Positions 20,806 to 33,031 of a stretch of 64,000 nt of DNA are shown here, one piece after another. The stretch lies in assembly GCA_942159475.1 (NCBI GenBank), contig OW804095.1:146114314-146178313 (forward strand), read 5' to 3'. This DNA comes from Sthenelais limicola (lineage: Eukaryota > Annelida > Polychaeta > Phyllodocida > Sigalionidae). Every line of letters begins with the position of its first letter. The stretch's first letter is position 1. The position numbers were made by a program, and so were the translations under genes. The notes beneath the pieces are model-generated. The model was given only the letters and a program-made list of their open reading frames with translations, made no database searches and was not told the DNA's origin.

Positions 20806-23427
20806 ATGACGGCACTAGAGGGTTAAATGGACAGGTTGCCATGGCAAGCTACATATATCAGTATACATGGGATATGCATAGTTACTGACAGGGCCAGTAG
20901 TATTGGATATTATTGAAGCTACAAAACAGTTTCTGTAGCTCAGCAGGTATTATGTTTTCTGTGTTATATATTTGATGTTTTTTTTAATTCTTTGATGTAG
21001 CTACTTGCTGGCAATTACTTGCGAATTAAAAATTTAAACCAAATCACAAGATAGTACATTTGATATGAAGTTACAGTTAAATACATATTTATAATAATAT
21101 TGAGGCATCGATAGGTCTGGCAAATCCCCATTAGATGGTAAACGGATAAAGCGATCCACAAAGATGGAAGCATTTCAAAAGCTACAGGCCGAGAGTATAG
21201 TTAGAGGGACCTGGGATGACCTGGGAAGTGAAGGGAAGGGAAGAGACATTCGTCATCATGTTTTGGCTTTTAAGTCTTAACTCGGGTATGATCAATACTG
21301 ACTATATTCTAACGTGGCAGGCGGAGGTGGATAAGGATCGGGAAAAGAACTATGAAGGACGAAAGAACATCGGTAGTTTGCAATCAGATTTAACAAGCGC
21401 TGTGCATATAACTGATGCAATTATTCACTAATGTCGCCACTGCTAAAGTGCCGGGTGTATATGAAACTTCGTTACGTAATGGGCTGCAGGAAAAGAATGA
21501 TCGTTCCGACATTAGAGAATATTTAAGATAAGGGATTGCCTTTAGGTGCCAGTATGTTTGATAACAGAATTCTGAGAGACTTACCTGTTAAGCAGTAAGT
21601 TTACTTAAAATAATGATATTTTCTAACTCTCTAGACTAGAAAATATTGACCATTAACATAGTTATTTATTCATTCTATATATTTTCGAGATTAACCTTTA
21701 GAAATGTAAAAGAAATATTACTCGCTTCAACCTGTAAATATTTCCCAAAACATCTACTTGGTAAAGCATAAAACTGCAACATAAACACTCAACATTAAAA
21801 CATGGTGGATATGCCGGGGGATGTTCCGTGACACCAAGCCTGAGGTAATAATCATAATTTAACTAAGTAACTAGGCACATACAGCTCCCTTGATAATGAC
21901 CGCATTTCATAGAGCTTAATAGTTGGCTGAAAACTGTCGATGAGAGCGATGTATCATCACATATGTGGTGTAGTTTAAATTATATTAGCTTGTATCTTTA
22001 TTATAATGGCTATAACAGTGTGTGGGTGTGTGGGTGGGGGGTACAGTAAAATATTGTTATCGTATACGTACAATAAAAGTACAATTTTTTTCTTTTAATT
22101 TTTAGATAATTTATCGAGAGGTTTTCTTTTCTAACATTGTTCTATGCTAAGGGCATATATAAATTAAATAGTGAATGGAATTAAGGAGCCAATCTAAGCA
22201 CATTTAGATGCATAAATAACACTTAAAACCTTAAAGAAAATATAATAATAGTGGTAGTTGAATTAAACCAAATACAGTTAATCTTAGAATTCCAGACAAA
22301 CGGTTATCCTTGATTAATAGAAGCAGTAAGGGCGTTAGGGTAACTATCCTTAGTGAACTAGGCAGTGCCCTTGACGATGACCTTTAATAAGTGCAGAAAG
22401 ATACATGTGCTCAATCACTCCTTGACGTGTAGCCTTGGCAATGGGAAAAAAGGAATTTACTACCACAACAAAAGCCCAGGTTCCCAATGTCTCTCTCGAG
22501 TACCATATCCAAAAAGCAGACATATTCTTGCAGAAACCAAGATTGATGCTTCGAAGAGTTTTCCTTTTGAACTACACATTTTTCAGGCTATTTAACCCGT
22601 CTTATAAAGGATATTTCTAAAGAGAAATGCGTAGTGGGAACAGCCTTTAAGTGCGAGGCATTTCCCGCCTCTCCTGATTACTTGCCCAGTATCTACAGAC
22701 GTACCGCTGAGTTAATAGTGATAGCGACTTATTCCTTCGAGGAACATATTTGTTTTACACTTCAAAATTTGCGTGGGTGAGACGAAGGATATATGCTCAT
22801 GTTTTGTCGCTTCATAAGTTCATTCTCCCCCAGAAAATGCCATTTTTTCTGTGGGTCTGCTGGAGTTCCCAGCAGCTCCAGTCTCATCATTTCACGTAGA
22901 ATGAGACCATTATCTTCAGCTTAAGAAAGTATGTGATATATGTGACATTTTCCTAACCTGATAAATTACCTCCAAGGTCGCTTCAACGCATTTATGTGAT
23001 GTTCTGCACAATGCTAGTAGGGCCCCATATCCATTTTTAAAAAGTCTATTCTTTAAATTTGTTATCTGCAAAGTTGCAAAAGTACAATGAGAGCACATTT
23101 GATAGATGTAATTGCTACGATAAGTATTGTAATTCTGGAGATGATTTAACAACACATGATCTACGAGTTATGAGGTTATTGCCGTTATGAAGTTATTGCC
23201 ATCACTGCCTTGGGCCAAACCTTAGTCAGTCTACAGTCATGGTATTTTCCCTTCTTGTAATAGAGGGGAAACATTGGCTAAACAATCTATAATGATGACA
23301 TGGAGGACATTACCTTACACCAGTCAAATGCCAGGATATCACCCACCTGAAAAACAAGGAATAAAACGATGCATTAGTCAACTAGTATTGTTGAGAACAT
23401 CATTTAAAGTATAATACACACATTGCG
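20806..23427. other. longest unassigned stretch
   Basis: 2.6 kb with no A copy and no recognised element except an N block at 21568. Contains a G/GT-rich tract near 22020 and short open frames without recognisable domains. A short CTGGAG/CTCCAG palindrome lies at about 22859-22882. Confidence 0.5.
21568..21630 (-). repeat. conserved block N, copy 3 (diverged)
   Basis: Matches N1 and N2 over GAGAGACTTACCTGTTAAGC and the following AT-rich part. On the minus strand it reads AACAG|GTAAGT, a consensus 5' splice site. Confidence 0.5.
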
Positions 23428-23431
23428 GATT

Positions 23432-23646
23432 CACTCTAGGTCCAAATCCTCAGATCAGATAAGAATGGTATGTCAGTGATTTGATCTCTACTTCGCTAAT
23501 CGGGTTCCTGGCCTAGGACTAAGGCGTTCTAATAGGAATATAATGACATTTTGCGGTCTTAATGGAATTATAATGGCACTTTGCGGTTTGAGGCGAGAGG
23601 CTTTCCCTTCGTTTGAAGGGACTCTCTCAACTTTGGGCCTAGACTG
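23432..23646 (+). mobile_element. MITE family C, copy 1 (reference description)
   Basis: 215 bp. Ends are CACTCTAGGTCCAAA and TTTGGGCCTAGACTG, which are inverted repeats. The interior has CAGATCAGATAAGAATGGTA, CTTCGCTAATCGG and GGTTTGAGGCGAGAGGCTTT. TSD GATT on both sides. This copy carries a (GT)n plus G-run insertion near its right end. CAC-type ends with 4-bp TSDs would fit Chapaev-like non-autonomous elements (inference). Confidence 0.9.
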
Positions 23647-23873
23647 GATTGTGTTTGTGTGTGTGTGTGTGTGTGGGGGGGGGGTTGCTTCACATCCTAT
23701 CAACCTATTTAGTCATAACAGAAAGAGGAAACACGTTCACGGAACGCGATACCCTACTCTTTTAGATCGTTTGCAATGGTTCTTTTACATGAGTTTAGCC
23801 ATAGGCAGCTGTACACATTTAAAGAAAACTAGGCCTATACAACATAGTTAGTTTTAGGTACGTTTACAAAATT

Positions 23874-24075
23874 CACTCTAGGTCCAAACCCTCAGATCAG
23901 ATAAGAATGGTATCTCAGCCTACTTCGCTAATCGGTTTCTTGACCTAAAACTCGGCGTTTTAATGGGAATATAACGACATTTTGGCGTCTTAATGGAATT
24001 ATAATGACTATGCGGTTTGAGGCGAGAGGCTTTCCCTTCATTTGAAGGGACTCTCTCAAGTGTTGGCCTAGACTG
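23874..24075 (+). mobile_element. MITE family C, copy 2
   Basis: 202 bp with TSD AATT. Same orientation as copy 1 and only 227 bp away. Confidence 0.9.
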
Positions 24076-24155
24076 AATTATAGAACAGTTCCAATTTACT
24101 AGAGCAATTTATCTATTTTATGAAATGATAGAACAGTTTTAATTTACTAGACCAA
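24076..24155. repeat. short direct duplication beside C copy 2
   Basis: ATAGAACAGTT..AATTTACTAGA occurs twice within 80 bp, starting directly after the C element. Confidence 0.65.
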
Positions 24156-24460
24156 TGTGTAGGCTCCGATCGATTTTCCCACATGAGTCTCTCTATTCTT
24201 CCAACACATTGACAAAATAATACGCTAAACGGGAAAAAAAATCATGAAAAAACACCATAGTACGGAGAACAGAGATGTAAGGGTGTCATGCCAATGTCAT
24301 TTCTGTACTACTACGACGTGTCGGGGATAACACTGGTGATAAAGTCTCAAGAAAAATATGACAGAGAATAGGGAGGGGCCTACGGAGATAAGCAGAAAGA
24401 TGATTGACAGCTTAAAAACATCCACCCCACACTGTCAGGGAATCCGCTGTACCGTCATAT

Positions 24461-24696
24461 GGGTCAGATTTTCAGAAAATGTACAATTCGCCTTCATCAA
24501 ACCTATTAAATAACCCACATTTAAGACAAAAATGAGCTTCAAAATGCAGTTTAACATAACAGAACTGATACTTTAAATCAATGCAATACCAAAATATACT
24601 CAGATATACCCGTTATTCTTCATTTTTCAGCCTAATTTAGGAGAATTTCCTAAATGTGTAGAGCTGCCAATTGTACATTTTCTGAAGATCTGACCC
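24461..24696 (-). mobile_element. MITE family A, copy 10 (II)
   Basis: Full length with TSD ATAT. Confidence 0.95.
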
Positions 24697-25078
24697 ATAT
24701 ATGAAGACATCTCAATCTGAATATTGCTTATTCACTGTCGTCGATAACCATCTCTCTATTATTCAATTACTGGATCCAGACACGTTGATAAATTGAGCGG
24801 AAGTAAAATAGCCCTCACGTTATGTGTGGATTTATAAGGACTGGCAGCTAAAATTGGTTCGTCAGATTCTTTCTACATCGACAGTCATACTTTGTTTAGA
24901 AATAAGTCAAACTCTCCATCATCGGCAATTCGATAGGAGTAATTTCCGAAATTATAAAAGATCGAAGAAAGATATATTTTTTAAATTATGATATCAACAG
25001 ATAATGGGGGATGGATTTCATATACACAGATACACATTCCCATATACAAGTTGTGTACAGCAGTATACACGTATATGT

Positions 25079-25313
25079 GGGTCAGATTTTCAGAAAATGT
25101 ACACTTGGCAGCTCTACACATTTAGGAAATTCTGCTAAATTAGGCTGAAAAATGATGAATACCGGGTATATCTGAGTATATTTGGGATCGCGTTGATTTA
25201 TAGTATTAGTTTTGCTATGTTAAACTACATTTTAAAGCTCATTTTAGTCTTGAATCTGGGTTATTTGAGAGGATTGGTAAAGGTGAATTGTACATTTTCT
25301 GAAAATCTGACCC
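25079..25313 (+). mobile_element. MITE family A, copy 11 (II)
   Basis: Full length. Flanks are ATGT and ACAT, which are reverse complements rather than a direct repeat. Confidence 0.94.
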
Positions 25314-25648
25314 ACATGCCTTCTACCTTAATACAGCCTGCCGACTGGTAAGAGTTACACACATGTATCAGATGAACAAATTAAACAGTATCTTCGCCTC
25401 CTGACAATTCCCATATTCTGTCATAGAGAAGTATGCAATGTATAGATAACCCAGTTAGTACAGACGATTTACTGACCTAGTATTGTACCATGGAATTCAG
25501 CCAATTTCTCCCAAATGGTCATATTCAATTATTAGCCTACAAACCTCAGCATGCTCTGCATGAATATGATCAGGCCATGTATATTCCCCTTTGTGAACTC
25601 TGAATCTTGTAGGTAAAACGCAATGATCATGACTTACAAGTCTATATT

Positions 25649-25883
25649 GGGTCAGATTTTCAGAAAATGTACAATTCAACTTTACCAATTCTCTCAAATA
25701 ACCCAAATTTTAGACGAAAATAAAGTTCAAAATACAGTTCAACCTAACCAAACAGATTGCTAGAATAAATGCAATGCTGACTATACTCAAATTTACCTAG
25801 TATTGACCAAATTTCAGCCTAATTTAGCAGAATTTACTGAATGTGTACAGCTGCCAATTGTACATCTTCTGAAAATCTGACCC
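25649..25883 (-). mobile_element. MITE family A, copy 12 (I)
   Basis: Full length. Flanks TATT and ATTT, so TSD imperfect. Confidence 0.94.
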
Positions 25884-25918
25884 ATTTACGGGCGGTCATG
25901 TTTTCCAGTGGCACATTT

Positions 25919-26585
25919 GTGATGTGTTACAGGAAAATGAGTCACAAGTCGTTTCTATATTTTATGTTTGATATATTTGTGATCCGTGTCCGAAAATGAG
26001 TCACAAGTCGCAAAATATAGATTTTGAGATATCACCATAATTGAAAAGAGATCAAGCCGATTCCAATGATAGTAAACACTAGGACTCCTTATAAATATTT
26101 CTATATTTTAAGTTTGATATTTTTATTTTTGAAAAAAACAGTTATCAATGTTTCTGGATGGGTAATTACCAGTAAAGTAACTAAATATATTCCATACAAA
26201 GGCTTTCAAAACGCAAGGATATATTTGACATAAAGTTCCGAAATTTGTTACATGGATTCATATGACTATAAGTGCTAAACCATCTCAAATTCAGAACATT
26301 TCAAAAAAGAGATTTTGCGAAAACACACTTTGAAAAGTATCATTTTTGCGACTTGTGACTCATTTTCCTAAAACACAGCACATTTATGTTTGAAAAAAAG
26401 TTAGCAATTTTTCTGGGTGGACAATTACCAGTAAAGTAATGTAATATACTCTATAAGATGACCTTCGAAACACGAGGATATATTTAATATAATGTTTTGG
26501 AATTCGGTACATGTATTCATATGATGGAAAGCGCTAACCCTCCCAACACCCGCGATTTGTGACTCATTTTCCCGAAACACATCAC
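25919..26585. mobile_element. MITE family F, outer copy 1a
   Basis: Family F is about 407 bp with inverted ends starting GTGATGTGTTTCAGGAAAAT, then GAGTCACAAGTCG. This outer copy has TSD ATTT (25915-25918 and 26586-26589), an internal deletion after CACAAGTCG, and is split by a second F copy at 25979-26381. Confidence 0.85.
25979..26381. mobile_element. MITE family F, copy 1b, nested in 1a
   Basis: 403 bp with its own ATTT duplication (25975-25978 and 26382-26385). Ends are decayed: GTGATCCGTGTCCG on the left and CACAGCAC on the right. Confidence 0.85.
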
Positions 26586-26655
26586 ATTTTGTTTATTTGT
26601 AGAATGAAAAATGAAAGAATCTTTGCCCATGAAACCCTGTCATGGTCATATCATT

Positions 26656-26727
26656 TTAGAATTTTGAGAGACTTACCCGTTAGGTAGTAAGTTGAATTAA
26701 AATTAGGATTTTTTCGAGGCAACTCGA
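26656..26727 (-). repeat. conserved block N, copy 1
   Basis: About 70 bp nearly identical to 53463-53537: GAGAGACTTACCCGTTAGGT ... TTTTTTCGAGGCAACTCG. The minus strand gives a small CGAG-TTGC-CTCG hairpin at one end and GG|GTAAGT at the other. Flanking sequence is unrelated between copies. Confidence 0.65.
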
Positions 26728-26972
26728 CCACAAACACCAGTTCAATGCCAGATAACCAGGGATTACCTTAAGAACACGTACAGGGGGACTTCCACTATAA
26801 AAGGATCCACCAAAGGGTTATCGGGCAAACATGAACATTCCGGGAGTCAAAGGACGACAGACTGAGGTGAGTAATGAGGACGTAACAAAAGAATAGGCAA
26901 TTAAACAGGACATTTATCAACCGTGGATATGGGTTCGTACTGATGTAGGCCTCAACACAAGGCCCAGATAAT

Positions 26973-27786
26973 CAGTGTGCAACATAGTGAATAGGGGAGT
27001 TGAATAGCCGCCATTTTGAATCTTGATTCGCATGGAATTATGGGAGTAATGGTACAGTGTAAAATCTATAGAAAACATGCCATGTTCAGCATGGACTATT
27101 TATCAACAACCTAATGTCAATATCCATGTGATTTACATGTTTCCATCACACAAACCACCATCTTTCCCATGATGGATTTGGTTTTCATAGATCATTTTTA
27201 CAAGCTGTGATATTAGTGAAAACATTCTTGCAATTTTCGATAAAAATGTTGCCAAATATTTGTATGTTAGATATCAACAGAATCCATCCAAGCATGCACT
27301 GTAGTAGACATGCGCAGTGAGACATGCAACTCCCCTATTGGGAGAGACCAGAGACCGTTGGTCTCTGCCAAATTGTAACAGTGGAGACCGACAGGATTTT
27401 ACAGAGACCGGTAAATAACATGCAGAAAATAAGATTGTCTAAGACAGGGCCAGGTAGACACAACCAATTAACAAGCCAATAAGTGATTTAACTCACAGAA
27501 ATTATTACTTTTAACATGAGAAAATGTTCTCCTCAGATAAAGACCTCATGTTTCCCGTTTAATTTGAGGTCCTGGCCCAAGAGAGAAACTAAGCTTAATA
27601 AGTATTGCCTTCATGTCAATCAAAAGTGTTTAAAGAAATAACCCAGAATACGAAAAGTTAGTCAAGATAATGGTATCACTTGTTCATTTCAATGGAGACC
27701 GTCGGACTCAGCCTAATATCAATAACAGAGACCGACACAAATTCAATGGAGACCTGGGCGTCGGTCTCTGGGTTATGTTGCACACT
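26973..27786. mobile_element. hAT-like element K, copy 1, interrupted by B
   Basis: Termini CAGTGTGCAACATA and TATGTTGCACACT. Flanks CAGATAAT and CAGATTAT are a probable 8-bp TSD with one change. The interior is rich in GGAGACCG/CGGTCTC words. After removing B (26993-27336) the element is about 468 bp. CAGTG ends with 8-bp TSD suggest hAT. Confidence 0.78.
26993..27336 (+). mobile_element. MITE family B, copy 3, nested in K
   Basis: 344 bp, AGGGGAGTTGAAT to AACTCCCCT, flanked by AT. Uninterrupted K at 30838 reads AGTGAATTGGGAG, so removing B plus one AT restores the site exactly. Confidence 0.93.
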
Positions 27787-28121
27787 CCAGATTATCACTC
27801 ATGGCATATATTATAGGACCAACTTTGTCTCAGAGAGTGGTTTATGGAAAACGCAGGAAATTAATTAGCAAAGATGGGTGTGCTTACATAGGCTACGAAT
27901 TCGATTTCTTTGTAAAGATTCATATTGAATAAAATCTAATTAAAAGAAATATATTGATTAAACAGTCGTTTTTAAAGGGAAAGACGGAATAGACAAGATA
28001 AGATATCAATCTTTTATCAGAGTGTGAAGGAGCTGAGCTATAGGAAACCTATACTATAGTTCTACTCTTTAGGGTTGAGCAGTCCTGAGAGGCAAACACC
28101 ACACAGTACGTATACGTATAT

Positions 28122-28353
28122 GGGTCAGATTTTCAGAAAATGTACAATTGGCAGCTGTACACATTTAGTAAATACTAGATTAGGCTGCAGTTTGGTCAAT
28201 ACTAGGTAAATTCAAGTATATTTGGCATTGTATTGATTCTAGCAATCTGTTTGGTTAGGTTGAACTGTATTTTGAACTTTATTTTCGTCTGAAATTATGG
28301 TTATTTGAGAGGATTGGTGTAGTTGAATTGTACATTTTCTAAAAATCTGACCC
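28122..28353 (+). mobile_element. MITE family A, copy 13 (I)
   Basis: Near full length with TSD ATAT. A 3-bp loss near AAATACTAGATTAGG. Confidence 0.95.
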
Positions 28354-28754
28354 ATATGCGGGGCAAGTAAAGGCAAGCAGTTAGATCATAACACAGGGTG
28401 ACTTCCACACCAATTATTCACACCATACACTGAGGTTACAACCCCAAGGTAAAGGCCAGAGACAGGAGGAGAAAAATGTAGTTTTGCAACAGGTGCGAGT
28501 GAGTTTAAATATATTGTTTTAGCAAGCGTGCCCCTGCTTCACAAGATGGCCAATCTCTCCCATGAAAGCTCAGCCCAGATGCTGGGTCCAATCCATCAAG
28601 CTAACTTCAAAGTCTTGCCTGTGGAAAGGGTCTTATATATATGGCTTAAAAAGTAGATATTGGGCGAGGGGGTGGCGAGATCCTAACAGGGCTTTTAGTG
28701 TTTACCCAGGTATGGTCTTCATCAGGGGTATATACAATTTTCATAAAACCCAAA

Positions 28755-28955
28755 CAGTCTAGGCCCAAAGTTGAAAGTCCCTTCAAACGGAGGGAAAGCC
28801 TCTCGCCTCAAACCACAAAGTGCTATTATAATTCCATTAAGACTGCAAAATGACATTATATTCCTATAAAACGCTGAGTCCAAGGCCAGGAAACTGATTA
28901 GCGAAGTAGGCTGAAATACAATTCTTATCTGATCTGAGGGTTTGGATCTAGAGTG
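28755..28955 (-). mobile_element. MITE family C, copy 3
   Basis: 201 bp, both termini present. Flanks CAAA and TAAC give no clear TSD. Confidence 0.87.
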
Positions 28956-29489
28956 TAACCCCAAGGTAGTTTTCATTTTACACAATCATTGGTGAAACCA
29001 GATAGACAGTAAATAAGAAAGACGGAGCAATTGATTGACATCAATCAGCTCTTCCTATATGTTATATATGTTATATATAACATCATGAAACACGAAAATG
29101 GGGGTGGGGGGATCGCCCTGTTTTGACACCATACTTTTCGTATATTTGGTCCTATCAGGGTTAGAGAGGATACATCCACTTCCAATCTGATCAGATAAAA
29201 CAGACACACGTTACTGTAAGCATCTAAATATATGATGCATATATATATGCCCCAAATTGCGATCGTTATGAGAAACGGCAATGTTATAAATCGGAGGGAT
29301 ATATTAAGAGACAACAGAAATTAAATAGGCTAGGGCTAAAGCTAAAGATACTCACACGTACCAGAAGTGCAACCATTTTCTTAAATCAGGGAGGGGATAC
29401 ATTTGGGAACCATTTAATTTGTGCTCCCATTTATCATCTCATGCTGCTGGTGCGGGGGTTTGAAGGCTGACTGCATGGAGGACGTACGG

Positions 29490-29724
29490 GGGTCAGATTT
29501 TCAGAAAATGTACAATTGTCAGCTTTACAAATTTGGTAACTTCTGCTAAATTAGACTGTTATATTATACATGCTTTGTATATCTGAGTAATTTTGGCATC
29601 GTGATGATTAAAACTATCTCTTCCTTCGTGTTAAACTGCATTTTGAACGTAATCTTTCTCTTAGATTCGGATTATTTGAGAGGATTGAGGAAGGTGAATT
29701 GTACATTTTCCCAAAATCCGACCC
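29490..29724 (+). mobile_element. MITE family A, copy 14 (III)
   Basis: Second subfamily III copy, closely similar to copy 7. TSD ACGG, an unusually GC-rich target for this family. Confidence 0.95.
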
Positions 29725-29809
29725 ACGGGGTCATGGGGGAACACTGGAGGCTGATAACAGACACGAGCCAGCATACACTGGAGGACCATAAATGTCTGTA
29801 GATACATGT

Positions 29810-30044
29810 GGGTCAGATTTTCAGAAAATGTACAATTCACCTTCACCAATCCTTTCAAATAACCCACATTTAAGACAGAAATGAGCTACAAAATGCCGTT
29901 TAAGATAACAGAACTGATACTATAAATCAATGATATAAAAAATATACTCTGATATACCCGGTATTCATCATTTTTCTGCCAAATTTAGCAGAATTTACTA
30001 AATGTGTACAGCTGCCAATTGTACATTTTCTGAAAATCTGACCG
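29810..30044 (-). mobile_element. MITE family A, copy 15 (II)
   Basis: Full length and only 85 bp from copy 14, in opposite orientation. Right end mutated to CTGACCG. Flanks ATGT and ACAT. Confidence 0.93.
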
Positions 30045-30293
30045 ACATATGCATGCATGCTCCCGCACTGGGTAGGAACCTGTACCACTGCATCCTGCAC
30101 CTTTTATCTACATATCTCCACCACAAATCATGGCCATTTCGGGTTAAACCTGCTGGAGTACACCAGTGACCATTGAAGCACATCTGATATTTTATTAGAT
30201 TGAATATCCACCTCTGGGTCCACTCCCTCTCGGGATAGGCCGAGTTGGTGATACAAACTAATATTTTATTAACTACATGGTGATCAATATAAT

Positions 30294-30634
30294 AGGGGAC
30301 TTGCATAGCCGCCATTTTGAATCTAGCTTCGCATGGAATTATGGGACTAATGGTACAGTCTAAAATCCATAGAAAATATGCCATGTTCAGCTTGGATTTA
30401 TGTCTGGAATATTTATCAATGATTTAATGTCAATATTCACGTGTTTTAAATGTTTCCATAACATAAATCCCCATCTTTCACATCAAGCATTTGGTTAACA
30501 TAGATCCATTATAGAAGCTATGATATTGGTAAAAACATTTCGATAAAAACGTTGCCAAAAATTTGTATGTAAGATTTCGTCAGAATCCATCCCAGGATGC
30601 ACTTTATCAGACATGCGCAGTGAGACATGCAAAT
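30294..30634 (+). mobile_element. MITE family B, copy 4 (right end lost)
   Basis: Left terminus AGGGGACTTGCATAGCCGCC present after AAT. It is collinear with other B copies to ACATGCAAAT, after which the CCCCT end is missing. Confidence 0.87.
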
Positions 30635-30837
30635 TGCAGAGAACCGAGTGCATTGTAGAATGAAAAGAAGAGAGAAATGTGTTTAAACCGTTCAATATTG
30701 AATAAACTGAAACTATAGTAACCAAAAATAGTTCGCCTACTTAACAAATTGGGTAATTGGAAAAACAAATGAGAATCTAGGCAAAGTTACACTTCCAAGT
30801 GATCAGACCGAAATGGAATATCCAAGCATGAAGTGTT

Positions 30838-31259
30838 CAGTGTGCAACATAGTGAATTGGGAGACCAAAGACCGTTGGTCTCTGCCAAATTGTAACAGTG
30901 GAGACCGACAGGATTTTACAGAGACCGAAAAAAGGGGGGCATTAATATGGTAAATAACATGCAGAAAATAAGATTGGTCAGAACCTGATGCAATGACCAA
31001 TGACATCACGTAAAGCATAAGGGCGGCAACAAATGTGAAACTGCGACCATTGTTGAATCAGAGTTTATAGGAGAAATTTTAGAGTTAATAGTGATCAAAA
31101 AATTAACCCAAAATACGAAAAGTTAGGCAAGATAATTTTATCACATGTTCATGGCACTGGAGACCGTCGGACTCAGCCTAATATTAATATCAGAGACCGT
31201 CACCGACACAAATTTAATGGGAGACCAGGGCGTTGGTCTCTAGGTTATGTCGCACACTG
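30838..31259. mobile_element. hAT-like element K, copy 2
   Basis: 422 bp, CAGTGTGCAACATAG to GTCGCACACTG. Shares GACCGTTGGTCTCTGCC and CGTCGGACTCAGCCTAATAT with copy 1 and lacks the B insertion. Flanking AGTGTT occurs on both sides. Confidence 0.8.
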
Positions 31260-31611
31260 AGTGTTTCTTGCAACTTCAAGTCCTTCTCTTTTTGAAGCCT
31301 GTATCACTAAATAGATAGTAATCGGTGGAAATGGTAAGAGATAGGGTTGAGGTTAAATCCAGGTCCGGGTGGACTAGACTAACACCCTAACTATAACCTA
31401 GACCTATAGGTTAAGGTGAGCGGTGAGGTGAGAAAGGTTTTGTCCAGAGATAGTGACAATCAATCAACACAGGCCACGCCCACATTTCAAGGGTTCATTG
31501 AAAGCACTTCTATACCATGTAAAACTGCACCTGATGGGCCTAAGAACATTGTGTACTAATTTCTACACGATAAGTTCTATGAGGGTTTGCCCACAAATGT
31601 CAGGGTGGGTG

Positions 31612-32090
31612 GATTCAATTCAATTCAATTCAAGAATTCTTTATTGCTGATGTTAATACAATAAGGTAGTCCAATTGTCTAGATAAACATGTGTTCAAAT
31701 AGTTCTTCCATTGGGTGCCTGATTCCTGTTTTTGAGCTTTCTTTTGTTACTCTTATTTTGGTATGATTTCTAATTCTAACATGGGGTTTTTGATGAGATG
31801 ATACAATAAAGTGGTTTTGGTATGAAACATTGATGAGTGTTTTACAGTGACAATGACAATCTGGTGATATTCAAGAGTTTTACATGTTATAACATCGATA
31901 GAGGATATTGTTCTGACAGGTGAGACATGATGGATGGTGAAAGGTAATTCATAGATGAATCTCAATGTACAATGTTTATAGGGAATATGAAGGTGAGATG
32001 GTTTAACTAGAGAGAGGAACATTTCATTGAGCAATTCCACATCAAATTGCTCAAACACGGCCATTTATTTACAGCCAATCAATTTGTCTT
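31612..32090 (-). mobile_element. probable retroposon 3' end with (TTGAA)n tail
   Basis: The minus strand ends CAATAAAGAATTCTTGAATT and then repeats of TTGAA. An AATAAA signal followed by short simple repeats is typical of CR1-like LINEs and their SINEs. A 103-aa minus frame (31753-32064) lies inside, with no recognisable domain. The upstream limit is uncertain. Confidence 0.45.
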
Positions 32091-32152
32091 TTAAAACTCA
32101 ACTGAGAGAATACTCACACATTTGACAGTATCTGACTAAAGTGCAGTCAATA

Positions 32153-32360
32153 GACTCTAGGCCCAAAATGAGAGAGTCCCTCCAAACGGAGGAAAAGCCT
32201 CTCGCCTCAAACCGCAAAGGGCCATTATAATGCCATTAAGACCGCAAAATGTCATTATAATCGCATTAAAACGCCGAGTGTTAGGTCAGGAAACCGATTA
32301 GCGAAGTAGGCGCCCAACCACTGACATACCATTCTGATCTGAGCGTTTGGACCAGGAGTG
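32153..32360 (-). mobile_element. MITE family C, copy 4
   Basis: 208 bp with TSD AATA. The ends are slightly altered (GACTCTAGG, CCAGGAGTG). Confidence 0.88.
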
Positions 32361-32804
32361 AATATTTAAGCATGAATTATATAATCGATTTTTTACAACT
32401 CAAGTACAGTACTTTTTGGAGAGAGCGGATCCCAAACAGTCAGCTCCTGCTCCATATAAACAACTAGGGACATTTTAATTAGCGGACCACATTGATTCAG
32501 GTGTTACCATCGAGGATATGAAGCGACCTTAGATCGGGGTCAGATTTGGACGCGCTTTTAATAAGAGGAAAGAGATTTAGACATTCCAGTGGGTGCCTCA
32601 TGAGGTGAGGGACTCGCATACCTTATATACTCACGAGTTACTCAAGATTTATGGCTGCTAGGCAAGTCAATGACCTCCGTATTTCCTCCCACTCCCTGAC
32701 CTATTCCCCACCAGGATGTCTTATTATCGCCCATACTATAGAAATATTCCTATTCCCATATGTATCACATGATTAAATTAAGGTAGAGCATAGTTTGTAA
32801 CTCA
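32361..32804. other. unassigned stretch
   Basis: No gene seen. GGGGTCAGATTTGG at about 32537 resembles the first bases of an A terminus but nothing else of A follows. Confidence 0.4.
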
Positions 32805-32805
32805 A

Positions 32806-33031
32806 GGTCAGATTTTCAGAAAATATACAATTGGCAGCTCTACATATTTAGTAATTTCTCCTAAATTCTGCTTAAAAAAATGATAAATTTTCGGTATATC
32901 TGGTATCGCATTGATTCAAAGTATCAGTTCTGTTATGTTAAACAGCATTTTGAAGCTCATTTCTGTCTTAAATGTGCGTTATTTGAGATGATTAATGAAG
33001 GCGAATTGTACATTTTCTGAAAATCTGACCC
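32806..33031 (+). mobile_element. MITE family A, copy 16 (II)
   Basis: 226 bp. First base of the left terminus is lost (AGGTCAG) and there are small internal deletions. No clear TSD. Confidence 0.92.

Noticed and set aside
29998..30384. 128-aa minus frame
   Set aside because: Runs through parts of A copy 15 and B copy 4, so most of it is repeat-derived.
32536..32560. Additional A element start (GGGGTCAGATTTGG)
   Set aside because: Only the first 10 or so bases match; no further A sequence follows.
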